Below, in pieces: positions 26,459-35,276 of a stretch of 64,000 bases of DNA. A program made the position numbers and the translations under genes. Positions within the stretch are counted from its first letter, which is position 1; every line of letters starts with the position of its first letter. The stretch is taken from assembly GCF_014306625.1 (NCBI RefSeq), contig NZ_JACRYL010000001.1:236778-300777 (forward strand). Direction: 5' to 3'. The notes under the pieces are model-generated. The model saw nothing but the letters and a program-made list of their open reading frames with translations. It was not told the origin of the DNA and did no database searches. The DNA comes from Pedobacter fastidiosus (GTDB lineage Bacteria > Bacteroidota > Bacteroidia > Sphingobacteriales > Sphingobacteriaceae).

Positions 26459-27175
26459 TTAACTGTCCAGATCTGAAGTCAATTCTAATATAAGCACTAT
26501 CGCATTATTACTTAATGCCTCTAGTTCTACTTGTTCTAAATTCCATAAGGCTAAGCCATCTCGTGCATGCATTAGTCTGCCTTCAATTTCGAAGGCACCA
26601 TCAATAATAAAGCAGTAAAATTTATTGTTGGAGTTTTTTATACTGTAAATCGCTTCCTCGCGACCAGCAAAAATTCCAGCGCTTAATTTAAAGGGCAATT
26701 TCGGATTGGAGATAATTTTTATAAGTTGATTTTGATTATTTTCAAAATTGAAATTAAACAGCATTTCACTCGCCCTCATTAAAAAGATATCAGTCTTAAT
26801 CCCAATCTGTAGGTAATTAATTACATCCGTTGGATACGGATTGCTAATTTCCAAAACCTCACCTTTACCCAAATTAAGAACCTGAACTTGTCCGGTTTCC
26901 AAGGCGTATTCTCTCCCGTTATAAACGATGTCGATTCCTCCTGTAATTGGCATAAATAGATGGACAGAGTCATCTTTGGAGAGGAAGAAGGTTAATTTTC
27001 CGCCAGCCACAAAATCATCGTTACAAAGAAATAAATCGCCAAAAGGCTCTTTATGCTCGTTGTAATATTTTTTAAAATTAAAGGTAGAATAACTTCTTAA
27101 TATAGTGGTTTCTGCTAAGCCACGTTGATCGGCCAAATAAATTTTTCCCGGTGATAATTCCATTTTATTCAACAA
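26459..27175 (-). CDS. Pirin-like bicupin protein lacking the metal ligands
   Basis: The 238-residue protein follows the pirin/YhhW layout: IYLADQRGLAETTILRSYSTFNF, then FGDLFLCNDDFVAGG, and a second cupin ending DGLALWNLEQVELEAL, close to the DGLAIW segment of Escherichia coli YhhW. The metal site of pirins (HPHxDME) is replaced by FLSKDDSVHLFMP, so quercetinase-type activity is doubtful. It overlaps the upstream gene by 11 bases, so the two are translationally coupled. The function is unknown. Confidence 0.75.
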   Translation of the reverse strand: MLNKMELSPGKIYLADQRGLAETTILRSYSTFNFKKYYNEHKEPFGDLFLCNDDFVAGGKLTFFLSKDDSVHLFMPITGGIDIVYNGREYALETGQVQVLNLGKGEVLEISNPYPTDVINYLQIGIKTDIFLMRASEMLFNFNFENNQNQLIKIISNPKLPFKLSAGIFAGREEAIYSIKNSNNKFYCFIIDGAFEIEGRLMHARDGLALWNLEQVELEALSNNAIVLILELTSDLDS

Positions 27176-27671
27176 TTTTAATAGAATAAATACTTACAAA
27201 AGGTTGCATTGGAAATAGATTGGTAAAAGTTTCTTCCTCCACTGTTTCTGTAAACTGCGAAACCAAAAGCTGATTATCGATTGTATCATGCCAAACCAAT
27301 GGTTTTGAGAAAAAATTGATCGCAATTTTATGCCGATCTATATCATTTATATCTGAATTGATTAGTTCAAACCGAAAGTTTTCGAAGGCTAAAAATCGTC
27401 TCCCCAAATTATCCAATACATCTGGAATAATGCCTTTCAGTTGTTGCAAATAACCTGTAATAGAAGCGCTAACCAAGAAATGGAGTTTTTCTGCATCTGT
27501 TACATTCAAAAGCAGTTCGGCAAAAGTGGTATATTTCTGTTCTTGATTATAAAACTGCGATTGCATTTTAAATTCGGCAAAACTATCTTCATGTACAAAT
27601 TTATCCCAAGGTTTAATATTGGTATTGTCTATAATTTTGCGATAGCACAGCGTGATTACTTTTTTCGGCAT
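27165..27671 (-). CDS. Protein of unknown function paired with the pirin-like gene
   Basis: A 168-residue soluble protein, starting MPKKVITLCYRKIIDNTN, without recognised motifs; it contains aromatic and acidic patches (KPWDKFVHEDSFAEF, QFTETVEEETF). The reading frame overlaps the pirin-like gene by 11 bases, and this gene comes first, so they form an operon. No function can be assigned. It lies just beyond the terminator of the upstream dioxygenase gene. Confidence 0.65.
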   Translation of the reverse strand: MPKKVITLCYRKIIDNTNIKPWDKFVHEDSFAEFKMQSQFYNQEQKYTTFAELLLNVTDAEKLHFLVSASITGYLQQLKGIIPDVLDNLGRRFLAFENFRFELINSDINDIDRHKIAINFFSKPLVWHDTIDNQLLVSQFTETVEEETFTNLFPMQPFVSIYSIKIVE

Positions 27672-27681
27672 GGCATAAAAT

Positions 27682-27711
27682 TAAAAAAGACGTTAAGAAA
27701 TCCTAACGTCT
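27682..27711 (-). terminator. Rho-independent terminator after the intradiol dioxygenase gene
   Basis: On the minus strand AGACGTTA and TAACGTCT form the stem around an 8-base loop, followed by six T residues. It lies 30 bases after the dioxygenase stop. Confidence 0.75.
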
Positions 27712-27740
27712 AGATAAAAATAAAACAATTTATAAGGATA

Positions 27741-28469
27741 CTATGCTTTAACGTTTAATTTGAAAGTAAGTTCGAAGCCTGCCGCCAATGTTCCTGTTAC
27801 TTTTGATATTTCTATACCAGAAGAGTCATCACTAAAAACATTATCGGCATTATTATAAGTATAACCCGTCATCCCTTTAGCATAGCCGTTTACTAAAGCT
27901 AAGGCTGTTCCTGTTCCTTCTGGGAAGGCAATTTGGGTAACATTTAATGAGGTTCCACCAGCGGTATAAACGTGCACGTGGATATGAGTAGCTCTTCCAC
28001 TATACCAACCGGGAAAGATTGAGGTAAAAGTTACCAAGCCGTTTGCATCTGTAGTTTGCCGACCGCGTAAAAAATGGACCGATTGATAATTTGTACTTTG
28101 CATCCCACTTCCACCGTATTCAGAATAATTTCCTTCCGCATCGCAATGCCAAATGTCTACTATTGCACCGGCTAAGCCTGCACAGCTATTATTCAAATTG
28201 CCAATGGTAATTTTTGCTGTCATTTTATAGCCCGAGCGACCGTCGGTTATATCACTTCGTACGTAAGATGCAGGTACTTTGGTAGGGAAGGGCCCTTCAG
28301 TTTCAGTAGGGGCAACGGTACAAGTTCCATTTGTGCCAGCAGTTCCGCCAGCTGTACCAGAACTTGTTGAAGAACCATCGCTAATGCTACTTTTTTTACA
28401 TGCCTCTATAATTACTGGAGTTGAGATTGCCCCAATCATTAAACTCCTGATGAAATTTTTTCTTTCCAT
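27741..28469 (-). CDS. Intradiol ring-cleavage dioxygenase-like lipoprotein
   Basis: The protein resembles the beta chain of protocatechuate 3,4-dioxygenase. The Fe(III) ligands of the family are visible: Tyr in WHCDAEGNYSEYG, Tyr in FPGWYSGR and the two His in ATHIHVHV. The N-terminus MERKNFIRSLMIGAIS resembles a Tat signal without twin arginines and ends in a lipobox (IIEAC), followed by a Ser/Gly/Thr linker. So it is exported and lipid-anchored rather than a cytoplasmic catabolic enzyme. No beta-ketoadipate genes are nearby; the substrate is unknown. It is a single-gene unit with its own terminator. Confidence 0.88.
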   Translation of the reverse strand: MERKNFIRSLMIGAISTPVIIEACKKSSISDGSSTSSGTAGGTAGTNGTCTVAPTETEGPFPTKVPASYVRSDITDGRSGYKMTAKITIGNLNNSCAGLAGAIVDIWHCDAEGNYSEYGGSGMQSTNYQSVHFLRGRQTTDANGLVTFTSIFPGWYSGRATHIHVHVYTAGGTSLNVTQIAFPEGTGTALALVNGYAKGMTGYTYNNADNVFSDDSSGIEISKVTGTLAAGFELTFKLNVKA

Positions 28470-28715
28470 GGTTAGAATGTTTTGCTTTGTTGATATAAAA
28501 GTAAAATGTTAGGCAATAAGTAACAGCTGTGTGACGATGTATGCCGATTTTGTATCGTTAAATGATGAAAATTCGGATAGCACATTCCCCGGTTTTATCA
28601 ACTAAGCTATTCAAAGTGAGATCTGCCCGAGCGGTTGAAGGGCAAAACAAAATGGGCTAGAAATTGAGGTACGCTTTTTGCGAAGATGTAATTTCTTTTT
28701 ATAAAAGATTAAAAC

Positions 28716-28723
28716 TAGCTTTG
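28716..28723 (+). promoter_or_regulatory. -7 box TAGCTTTG before a small secreted-protein gene
   Basis: An exact TAnnTTTG match ending nine bases before the ATG at 28733. It lies inside the frame's upstream extension (ATG at 28664), arguing for the later start. Confidence 0.5.
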
Positions 28724-28732
28724 CCGCTATTA

Positions 28733-29032
28733 ATGAAACACCTAGTTACCATATCACTTGTATTTTTTAGCTTAACACATTTGGCAAAGGCCGAACGTGT
28801 TGAAGGGCTTAGAATATTGAATGAATATTGTAATGAACATAAAATCAGTGCTAGTTCTACTGATAGAGCATCTGTTCAGCTCAACGAACAACATAATCCT
28901 TACTTATTATCCTATAGCAGTCTTGCTTTAATAGGAACTCAAACTCCTTACAAAGTTTCGAAATATGTAAGTGTTAACCAGATAATCACTGATTTAACGA
29001 TAAGGAAAAAACCGAAGAACAACAGTCCGTAG
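28733..29032 (+). CDS. Small secreted protein of unknown function
   Basis: From the ATG at 28733 the product is 99 residues with a signal peptide (MKHLVTISLVFFSLTHLAKA) and a short polar mature part ending KKPKNNSP. The frame is open upstream to 28664, but a -7 box lies between the two starts and the later start gives a clean signal peptide. No family is recognised. It precedes secA by 135 bases. Confidence 0.5.
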   Translation: MKHLVTISLVFFSLTHLAKAERVEGLRILNEYCNEHKISASSTDRASVQLNEQHNPYLLSYSSLALIGTQTPYKVSKYVSVNQIITDLTIRKKPKNNSP

Positions 29033-29167
29033 TTCTACTCTCTTAAAAATCTTTAGAAGATTTTCTGCCCCATTTATACCAACAACTGCCAAACTGACTT
29101 AAGCAAGACAATGGCTTGGTTGTTGTAACACACCATTTTTTTAATAATAAATACGATTTAGAACATA

Positions 29168-32100
29168 ATGTTAGGATTTTTAGCGAAGGTTTTCGGAAGT
29201 AAATCAGAAAGAGATATAAAAAGCATCCAGCCTCTGGTTGTTAAGATAAATGAATACTACAGTAAACTTTCGGTGCTAAGCAACGATGAGTTACGTGGAA
29301 AAACAATTGAATTTAAAGAAAGAATTTCTACTTTCTTAAAGGATATTGATGAGAAAATTGCAGGTTTAAAAGCAGATGCAGAAGGAGACGATTTAGATCT
29401 TCATCAAAAAACGGCGTTGTACGATCAAGTTGATGCATTGGGTAAGGAACGTGATGCAGAATTAGAAAAAGTACTTTTGGAAATTCTTCCAGAGGCTTTT
29501 GCTGTAGTTAAAGAAACTTCTCGTCGTTTAAGCGAAAACGATTATCTTGAAGTTACCGCCACACAATTTGATAAGGATTACGCTGCAAGAAAAAACAATG
29601 TAAAAATTGTTGGCGATAAAGCACAATGGGCAAATAAATGGGATGCTGCAGGAACTGAAGTTTCTTGGAACATGGTTCATTACGATGTTCAGTTGATTGG
29701 TGGTGTTGTTTTACACAGCGGTAAAATTGCCGAGATGGCTACTGGTGAGGGTAAAACCTTGGTAAGTACCTTGCCAGCTTATTTAAATGCACTTGCCGGG
29801 CAAGGGGTTCACATAGTAACCGTGAATGATTACCTAGCTCGCCGTGATAGTGAGTGGAATGGTCCATTATTCGAATTCCATGGTTTAAGTGTAGATTGTA
29901 TTGATAAACACGAGCCAAATTCAGAAGAAAGAAGAAAAGCTTACGCTGCGGATATTACTTATGGAACCAATAATGAGTTCGGTTTCGATTACCTGCGTGA
30001 CAATATGTCGCAAACGCCAGATCAATTGGTTCAGCGTAAACAGCATTTTGCAATGGTGGATGAGGTCGATTCAGTTTTAATTGATGATGCCCGTACACCG
30101 TTGATTATTTCTGGTCCGATTCCTCGTGGAGATGAACACGAATTTTATGAGTTGAAACCACGTATCGAACGTTTGGTAAATGCTCAAAAAGCGTATGTTT
30201 CTTCAGCATTGAACGAAGCAAAAAAATTAATTAATGCTGGTAACACCGGAACTGAAGAAGGTGAAGGTGGTTTAGCCTTATTACGTGCATTCCGAGGTTT
30301 GCCAAAAAGCAAAGCTTTAATTAAATTCTTGAGTGAAAGTGGCGTTCGTGGTTTGTTATTGAAAACGGAAAACCATTATATGGCAGATCAATCTAAGAAT
30401 ATGCCTAAGGTAGATTCGGAATTGTTCTTCTATATTGATGAAAAAAATAACCAAGTTGAATTAACTGAAAAAGGGATCGAATTAATTACCCAATCGGGTG
30501 AAGATCCTCATTTCTTTGTATTGCCAGATGTAGGTACTGAAGTTGCCGATTTAGAGAAATCTGATTTGCCTTTAGAAGAAAAAGTTGTTCAGAAAGATGC
30601 TTTAATGCGTGATTATTCTGTTAAAGCAGAAAGAATTCACTCTGTAAATCAATTATTAAAAGCTTATACTTTATTCGAAATTGATGTAGAATACATCATC
30701 GACGAAGGCAAGATTAAAATTGTTGATGAGCAAACGGGTCGTATTATGGATGGCCGTCGTTACTCTGACGGTTTACACCAAGCGATTGAGGCTAAAGAAA
30801 ATGTGAAAGTTGAGGATGCAACACAAACTTACGCAACCGTAACCTTACAAAATTATTTCCGTATGTACCACAAACTTTGCGGTATGACGGGTACTGCAAC
30901 TACTGAGGCAGGCGAGTTTTGGTCAATCTATAAATTAGACGTAGTTGAAATTCCAACCAACAGAAATATTTCTAGAAGAGATGAGCAGGATTACGTTTAT
31001 CGTACAGTTCGCGAAAAATATAATGCAGTAGCAGATGAAATTGTAAAATTAACAGAAGCTGGTCGCCCAGTGTTGGTAGGTACAACTTCAGTTGAGATTT
31101 CAGAATTATTAAGCCGAATGCTTAAACTTCGTGGAATTAAACACAACGTTTTAAACGCAAAAATGCACCAGAAAGAGGCAGATATTGTTGCCGAAGCTGG
31201 TCAAGCAGGACAGGTTACTATTGCAACAAACATGGCTGGTCGTGGTACGGATATTAAATTAGGCGCAGGCGTAAAAGATTCTGGTGGTTTAGCAATCGTT
31301 GGTACTGAACGTCATGAATCTCGTCGTGTGGATAGGCAGTTGCGTGGTCGTGCTGGTCGTCAAGGTGATCCAGGTTCGTCTCAATTCTTCGTTTCATTAG
31401 AAGATAATTTAATGCGTTTATTCGGTTCGGAGAGAATCTCGAGCATTATGGTTCGTATGGGAATCGAAGATGGAGAAGTAATTCAGCATTCAATGATTAC
31501 CAAATCTATCGAACGTGCTCAAAAGAAAGTAGAAGAAAACAACTTCGGAATTCGTAAACGTTTATTGGAGTATGATGATGTGATGAACTCGCAACGTACT
31601 GTTATTTATGCTAAACGTAAAAACGCTTTATTTGGCGAACGCTTAGATGTGGATATGAACAATATGGTATTCGATGTTGCCGAAGATATCGTTACAGAAT
31701 ATAAAGAAGAAGCTAATTACGACGGTTTTAAACTGGAAGTAATTAAAAACTTCTCGGTTGATACTGCGATTACTGAAAAGGAATTCTCTTCGACAAATAT
31801 TCCAACTTTAACAGAAAGATTATTTGAAGAAGCTGAAGCATTTTATGCTCGTAAATCAGAAGCCATTATTCAACAATCACTACCTGTTTTAACTCAGGTT
31901 TACGAAGAACGTGGTCAGCAGATTGAACAAATTGTAGTTCCTTTTACGGATGGTATTCGCGGAATTCAGGTTGCTGTAGATTTGAAGAAAGCAATTGATA
32001 ATAAAGGAAAAGAAGTTGTTCGTTCATTCGAAAAAACAATTGTTCTTGCTTTAATTGATGATAGCTGGAAAGAGCATTTACGTGAAATGGACGATTTGAA

Positions 32101-32470
32101 ACAGTCGGTTCAAAATGCAGTTTACGAACAAAAAGATCCATTGGTAATTTATAAAATGGAGGCTTTCAACTTGTTCAAAAACATGCTTAATGCAGTAAAT
32201 AAAGAAGTTGTAAGTTTCTTATATAAAGGTGGCATTCCTGTTCAACAAGAAGCTGAAGATGTTAGAGAAGCACCAGCTCCAAAGAAACAACCAAAGTTAC
32301 AAACCACCAAACAAGAATTTGGTAACGAGCAAGCAGGTATTGAATTTGGAGATACTCGAGAAGCTGTTCCTCAGCAACCTATTCGTAAAGAAGCAACAGT
32401 TGGTCGTAACGAACCTTGCCCTTGCGGAAGTGGTAAAAAGTACAAAAACTGTCACGGAGCGAATTTGTAA
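29168..32470 (+). CDS. secA: Preprotein translocase ATPase SecA
   Basis: SecA drives proteins through SecYEG using ATP. The 1100-residue length, ~200 more than Escherichia coli SecA, is the Bacteroidota norm. Walker A is [16 protein letters not shown] (about residue 195), the DEAD-type motif is [17 protein letters not shown], and [13 protein letters not shown] and [14 protein letters not shown] are motor motifs IV-VI. A Gly/Glu-rich insertion ([10 protein letters not shown]) sits in the first half. The C-terminus carries the zinc SEC-C motif [18 protein letters not shown], which binds SecB and phospholipid. It is a single-gene unit, with a terminator at 32523-32549. Confidence 0.98.
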   Translation: MLGFLAKVFGSKSERDIKSIQPLVVKINEYYSKLSVLSNDELRGKTIEFKERISTFLKDIDEKIAGLKADAEGDDLDLHQKTALYDQVDALGKERDAELEKVLLEILPEAFAVVKETSRRLSENDYLEVTATQFDKDYAARKNNVKIVGDKAQWANKWDAAGTEVSWNMVHYDVQLIGGVVLHSGKIAEMATGEGKTLVSTLPAYLNALAGQGVHIVTVNDYLARRDSEWNGPLFEFHGLSVDCIDKHEPNSEERRKAYAADITYGTNNEFGFDYLRDNMSQTPDQLVQRKQHFAMVDEVDSVLIDDARTPLIISGPIPRGDEHEFYELKPRIERLVNAQKAYVSSALNEAKKLINAGNTGTEEGEGGLALLRAFRGLPKSKALIKFLSESGVRGLLLKTENHYMADQSKNMPKVDSELFFYIDEKNNQVELTEKGIELITQSGEDPHFFVLPDVGTEVADLEKSDLPLEEKVVQKDALMRDYSVKAERIHSVNQLLKAYTLFEIDVEYIIDEGKIKIVDEQTGRIMDGRRYSDGLHQAIEAKENVKVEDATQTYATVTLQNYFRMYHKLCGMTGTATTEAGEFWSIYKLDVVEIPTNRNISRRDEQDYVYRTVREKYNAVADEIVKLTEAGRPVLVGTTSVEISELLSRMLKLRGIKHNVLNAKMHQKEADIVAEAGQAGQVTIATNMAGRGTDIKLGAGVKDSGGLAIVGTERHESRRVDRQLRGRAGRQGDPGSSQFFVSLEDNLMRLFGSERISSIMVRMGIEDGEVIQHSMITKSIERAQKKVEENNFGIRKRLLEYDDVMNSQRTVIYAKRKNALFGERLDVDMNNMVFDVAEDIVTEYKEEANYDGFKLEVIKNFSVDTAITEKEFSSTNIPTLTERLFEEAEAFYARKSEAIIQQSLPVLTQVYEERGQQIEQIVVPFTDGIRGIQVAVDLKKAIDNKGKEVVRSFEKTIVLALIDDSWKEHLREMDDLKQSVQNAVYEQKDPLVIYKMEAFNLFKNMLNAVNKEVVSFLYKGGIPVQQEAEDVREAPAPKKQPKLQTTKQEFGNEQAGIEFGDTREAVPQQPIRKEATVGRNEPCPCGSGKKYKNCHGANL

Positions 32471-32522
32471 TTCAGCAAACATTGCGAGAAACGAAGCAAT
32501 GCTAAGAAGATAGAAAATTTAA

Positions 32523-32549
32523 GGCCACATCATTGATGTGGCTTTTTTT
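32523..32549 (+). terminator. Rho-independent terminator after secA
   Basis: GCCACATCA and TGATGTGGC form a perfect 9-bp stem with a one-base centre, followed by seven T residues. It lies within the false upstream extension of the next ORF. Confidence 0.85.
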
Positions 32550-32572
32550 GTTGTTAAATTGGCTTGGTTTAT

Positions 32573-32602
32573 TGTACTTTATAACGTACATTTGATTGTA
32601 CA
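32573..32602 (+). promoter_or_regulatory. Periodic GTAC sites over the yefM-yoeB promoter
   Basis: Three GTAC tetramers occur at 32574, 32586 and 32598, spaced exactly 12 bases apart, in the contexts TTGTACT, ACGTACA and TTGTACA. The -7 box TACATTTG (32587-32594) overlaps the second. YefM-YoeB complexes of other species bind palindromes with TGTACA cores, so this is a good candidate for the autoregulatory operator. Confidence 0.7.
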
Positions 32603-32615
32603 TAAATTTAATGAT

Positions 32616-32891
32616 ATGAAAGCAGTAACTATTTCTTCTTTACGAACTAATATGAAAAGCTATTTTGATGAAGTGAGTCTTACAGAGGATGTTCTAATTG
32701 TTCCAAGGAACAATAATGAAAGTGATGCAGTAGTTGTAATTTCTATCAAGGAATACAATTCGCTTACAGAAACTGCACACCTCATGTCAACAGAAACAAA
32801 TCGCAAGCGGTTAGAAAGCTCAATTGGGAACTTAAAGAAGGGCAACATAAAACAATTTTCAATAGATGAAATTCCTAAAGGGAAATTATAA
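32616..32891 (+). CDS. yefM: YefM/Phd family antitoxin
   Basis: The 91-residue protein begins MKAVTISSLRTNMKSYFDEV, the N-terminal DNA-binding part of the Phd/YefM fold, and contains DAVVVISIKEYNSLTETAHL, another family signature. The acidic/basic C-terminal tail (KKGNIKQFSIDEIPKGKL) is the toxin-binding segment. The frame is open upstream to 32538, but that region holds the secA terminator and the promoter, so 32616 is chosen. The stop is two bases before the yoeB ATG. Confidence 0.92.
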   Translation: MKAVTISSLRTNMKSYFDEVSLTEDVLIVPRNNNESDAVVVISIKEYNSLTETAHLMSTETNRKRLESSIGNLKKGNIKQFSIDEIPKGKL

Positions 32892-32893
32892 CC

Positions 32894-33169
32894 ATGAATA
32901 TCGTATTCACGGAGGAAGCTTGGGAAGATTTTGAGTATTGGATGGATAATGACCAAGAGGCGGAAAGAAAAATTAGAGATTTGTTAAAGGACATAAAAAG
33001 AACACCATTTCATGGTTTAGGAAAACCAGAGCCTTTGAAGCATAACTTAAAGGGCTTTTGGTCTAGGCGTATTACAGGAGAACATCGACTTGTTTATCAA
33101 ATATCTGGAACCAAAGGTAAAGACCAGCAATGTGCACTTATTCAATGTCGTTTCCATTACAATAAATAA
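32894..33169 (+). CDS. yoeB: YoeB family toxin (ribosome-dependent mRNA endonuclease)
   Basis: YoeB cleaves mRNA at the ribosomal A site. The 91-residue RelE-fold protein has EEAWEDFEYWM at the start, GLGKPEPLKHNLKGFWSRRI (catalytic Glu in the KPEPL motif), GEHRLVYQI (catalytic Arg) and QCRFHY (catalytic His) at the C-terminus, so all active-site residues are retained. It lies directly after its antitoxin, and the next gene overlaps its stop by one base (TAATG). Confidence 0.95.
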   Translation: MNIVFTEEAWEDFEYWMDNDQEAERKIRDLLKDIKRTPFHGLGKPEPLKHNLKGFWSRRITGEHRLVYQISGTKGKDQQCALIQCRFHYNK

Positions 33170-33396
33170 TGGAAACATTAACCATAAAAATTCCAAACGA
33201 GAAAAGTACCATTGTAAAACAGATTATGAAAGAATGTGGCGTTACCATAATGGATGCAACCTCGCAAAGCAAAATCTTAAATCTGTCTCCAGAACAGCAA
33301 CAAGAGATCATTTCATCCCAAGAACAAGTTAAAAATGGCATATTTGTAGAGCAATCTGCACTTGATGATGAAATAAACGAATGGCTAAAAAAGTAA
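33169..33396 (+). CDS. Small antitoxin-like protein, third gene of the TA operon
   Basis: A 75-residue protein, METLTIKIPNEKSTIVKQIM at the start and ALDDEINEWLKK at the end. The pattern (amphipathic beta strand, KSxxVKxI helix, C-terminal helix with WLKK) recalls small Bacteroidota antitoxins that pair with RelE/ParE-like toxins, but no toxin follows. Its ATG shares the last A of the yoeB stop codon, so translation is coupled. It may be a leftover antitoxin from a second module or an added regulator. Confidence 0.6.
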   Translation: METLTIKIPNEKSTIVKQIMKECGVTIMDATSQSKILNLSPEQQQEIISSQEQVKNGIFVEQSALDDEINEWLKK

Positions 33397-33488
33397 TAGC
33401 CCATAGTTATTTTCATCTTGTAAATTATCTTCATCAGGTGAACTAACAAAAAATAAAGAAGGCAAAACTACCATTTGCACAACCCATA

Positions 33489-33525
33489 AAGAATGCCGAA
33501 TTTTGTAAGAAAGTTCGGCATTCTT
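33489..33525. terminator. Hairpin terminator after the toxin-antitoxin operon
   Basis: AAGAATGCCGAA and TTCGGCATTCTT form a perfect 12-bp stem with a 13-base loop (GTTTC follows). It has a weak U-tract, but its position suits termination of the TA operon. Confidence 0.65.
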
Positions 33526-33564
33526 GTTTCTAAACAATTTTCGAATTTCTACAGTTAATTATAC

Positions 33565-34008
33565 ATGAAAACAATATTTACTTTTATCGGCTGTCTACTT
33601 TTATTTAAAGCATCGTTTGCTCAAAAAGGCGAAGTAACCGTAATAAAAGACCCACAGATTGATAGCTTAATTGCAAAGCGATTAGAAGTTTACAAAACGG
33701 GAGGCGATGTGGTTAAATCAAACAAACCAATCGTTTCAGGTTACGGTTATCGAGTACAAATTTTTTATGGTTCCGACCGGCGGGAAGTCTTTAATCAACA
33801 AGCCCGATTTAAAGGGAGTTACCCGAAATTAAATACCTACATTGTATACAAAGAACCAAATTATTACGTTCGTGTTGGCGATTTCCGTACCAGATTAGAA
33901 GCCCAACGTTTAATAAATGAGCTTCGTCCTAGTTTTCCTACCTTATTTATTTTTAGGGAAAAAATTAATGCACCAACCTTAGATACTACAACTGATGATC
34001 AAAAATAA
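33565..34008 (+). CDS. SPOR domain protein
   Basis: The signal peptide (residues 1-19, ending SFA-Q) is followed by a short linker and a SPOR domain: SGYGYRVQIFYGSDRREVFNQQARF, then YIVYKEPNYYVRVGDFRTRLEAQRLINELR. SPOR domains bind denuded peptidoglycan glycan strands, often at the division site. The length is 147 residues. Its last 14 bases overlap the start of the following amidohydrolase gene, which indicates translational coupling. Confidence 0.9.
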   Translation: MKTIFTFIGCLLLFKASFAQKGEVTVIKDPQIDSLIAKRLEVYKTGGDVVKSNKPIVSGYGYRVQIFYGSDRREVFNQQARFKGSYPKLNTYIVYKEPNYYVRVGDFRTRLEAQRLINELRPSFPTLFIFREKINAPTLDTTTDDQK

Positions 34009-35179
34009 AATTAAAGATTTAGCCGATAACATTTTTAACGATGTAGTAGGCTATCGTCAACATATTCATGCCAACCCAGAATTATCTTATAAAGAATTCC
34101 AAACTTCACTATTTGTTAAAGATAAATTAACCAAATGGGGAATAGAATTTACCGACTGTGCAAATACTGGTGTTGTGGGTCTAATTAAGGGCAATCAAAC
34201 TTCTGATAAAGTTATTGCCTTGCGTGCCGATATGGATGCTTTGCCAATTCACGAAGCAAATGATAAACCCTATGCATCAAAAAACCATGGCGTAATGCAT
34301 GCTTGTGGTCATGATGTGCATACTTCATCACTTTTAGGAACAGCCTATATTTTAAGTCAGTTAAAAGATGATTTTGGAGGAACGATTAAATTGATTTTCC
34401 AGCCTGCAGAAGAACTCCTTCCAGGTGGAGCAAGTATCATGATTAAGGAAGGTGTATTGGAAAATCCAAAGCCAGATTATATCGTTGGTCAGCATGTTAT
34501 GCCATTAATAGAAACCGGTAAAGTTGGTTTCCGTTCAGGAATCTATATGGCTTCTACCGATGAATTGTATGTTACTGTAACTGGAAAAGGCGGGCATGGT
34601 GCGCAACCACATCAAAATATTGATCCAGTTTTAATTGCATCACACATCATTGTTGCTTTACAGCAAATTGTAAGTCGCAACGCCGATCCTCGTTTGCCAT
34701 CTGTTTTATCTTTTGGAAAAGTTACGGCAAACGGTGCAACCAATATTATTCCAAATGAGGTAAAAATTGAGGGAACATTTAGAACCTTAGATGAAGATTG
34801 GAGAGCAGAAGCCCATAAACGAATGAAGAAAATGGCTGAAGGTATGGCAGAAAGCATGGGCGGAAGTTGTGATTTTGATATTCATAGAGGCTATCCTTTT
34901 TTAATTAACGAAGAAAAATTAACAGCAAATGCAAGAAGTTTTGCAGAAGATTTTCTAGGAAAAGAAAACGTTGTTGATCTGGATATTTGGATGGCTGCGG
35001 AAGACTTTTCATTCTATTCGCAAATTACTGATGCTTGCTTTTATAGATTGGGAACTGGTAATGCTGAAAAAGATACGCAGTATTCTGTTCACACGCCAAG
35101 ATTTGATGTAGACGAAGATGCCCTAAAAATATCGACAGGTTTAATGGCTTATATTGCTTTAAAGCAATTGGGAAACTAA
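33995..35179 (+). CDS. M20 family metal-dependent amidohydrolase (cytoplasmic)
   Basis: The 394-residue protein belongs to the hippurate/IAA-amino acid hydrolase group of M20 peptidases. Metal and catalytic motifs are seen: ALRADMDALPI, MHACGHDVHTSSLLG, IFQPAEELLPGGA and GQHVMP; the dimerisation lid contains GGHGAQPHQNIDPV. No signal peptide is present, unlike the paralogue at 47607. Its likely substrates are N-acyl amino acids or dipeptides. It overlaps the SPOR gene by 14 bases. Confidence 0.93.
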   Translation: MIKNKIKDLADNIFNDVVGYRQHIHANPELSYKEFQTSLFVKDKLTKWGIEFTDCANTGVVGLIKGNQTSDKVIALRADMDALPIHEANDKPYASKNHGVMHACGHDVHTSSLLGTAYILSQLKDDFGGTIKLIFQPAEELLPGGASIMIKEGVLENPKPDYIVGQHVMPLIETGKVGFRSGIYMASTDELYVTVTGKGGHGAQPHQNIDPVLIASHIIVALQQIVSRNADPRLPSVLSFGKVTANGATNIIPNEVKIEGTFRTLDEDWRAEAHKRMKKMAEGMAESMGGSCDFDIHRGYPFLINEEKLTANARSFAEDFLGKENVVDLDIWMAAEDFSFYSQITDACFYRLGTGNAEKDTQYSVHTPRFDVDEDALKISTGLMAYIALKQLGN

Positions 35180-35182
35180 AAT

Positions 35183-35245
35183 AAAATGTATAATGGAAAA
35201 TGTAAGATGGGGTAATACTCGTTCAAGTTCCCTTATCCATCCTAA
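35183..35245. repeat. ATGGAAAATG-family repeat after the M20 gene
   Basis: AATGTATAATGGAAAATGTA and AGATGGGG are followed by partially inverted words (CCCTTATCCATCC). It is related to the copies at 19773-19847 and within metH. It fills the gap between the amidohydrolase and the next gene. Confidence 0.5.
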
Positions 35246-35276
35246 ATAGGCATTGTTTTTGCCATTACAACATAGC

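Noticed and set aside
32538..32615. 26-residue N-terminal extension of the YefM antitoxin
   Set aside because: It covers the secA terminator and the promoter/operator; YefM proteins start at MKAVTISSLR.
33090..33332. Alternative-frame ORF across the yoeB/third gene boundary
   Set aside because: It overlaps two better supported genes and has no start context or family match.
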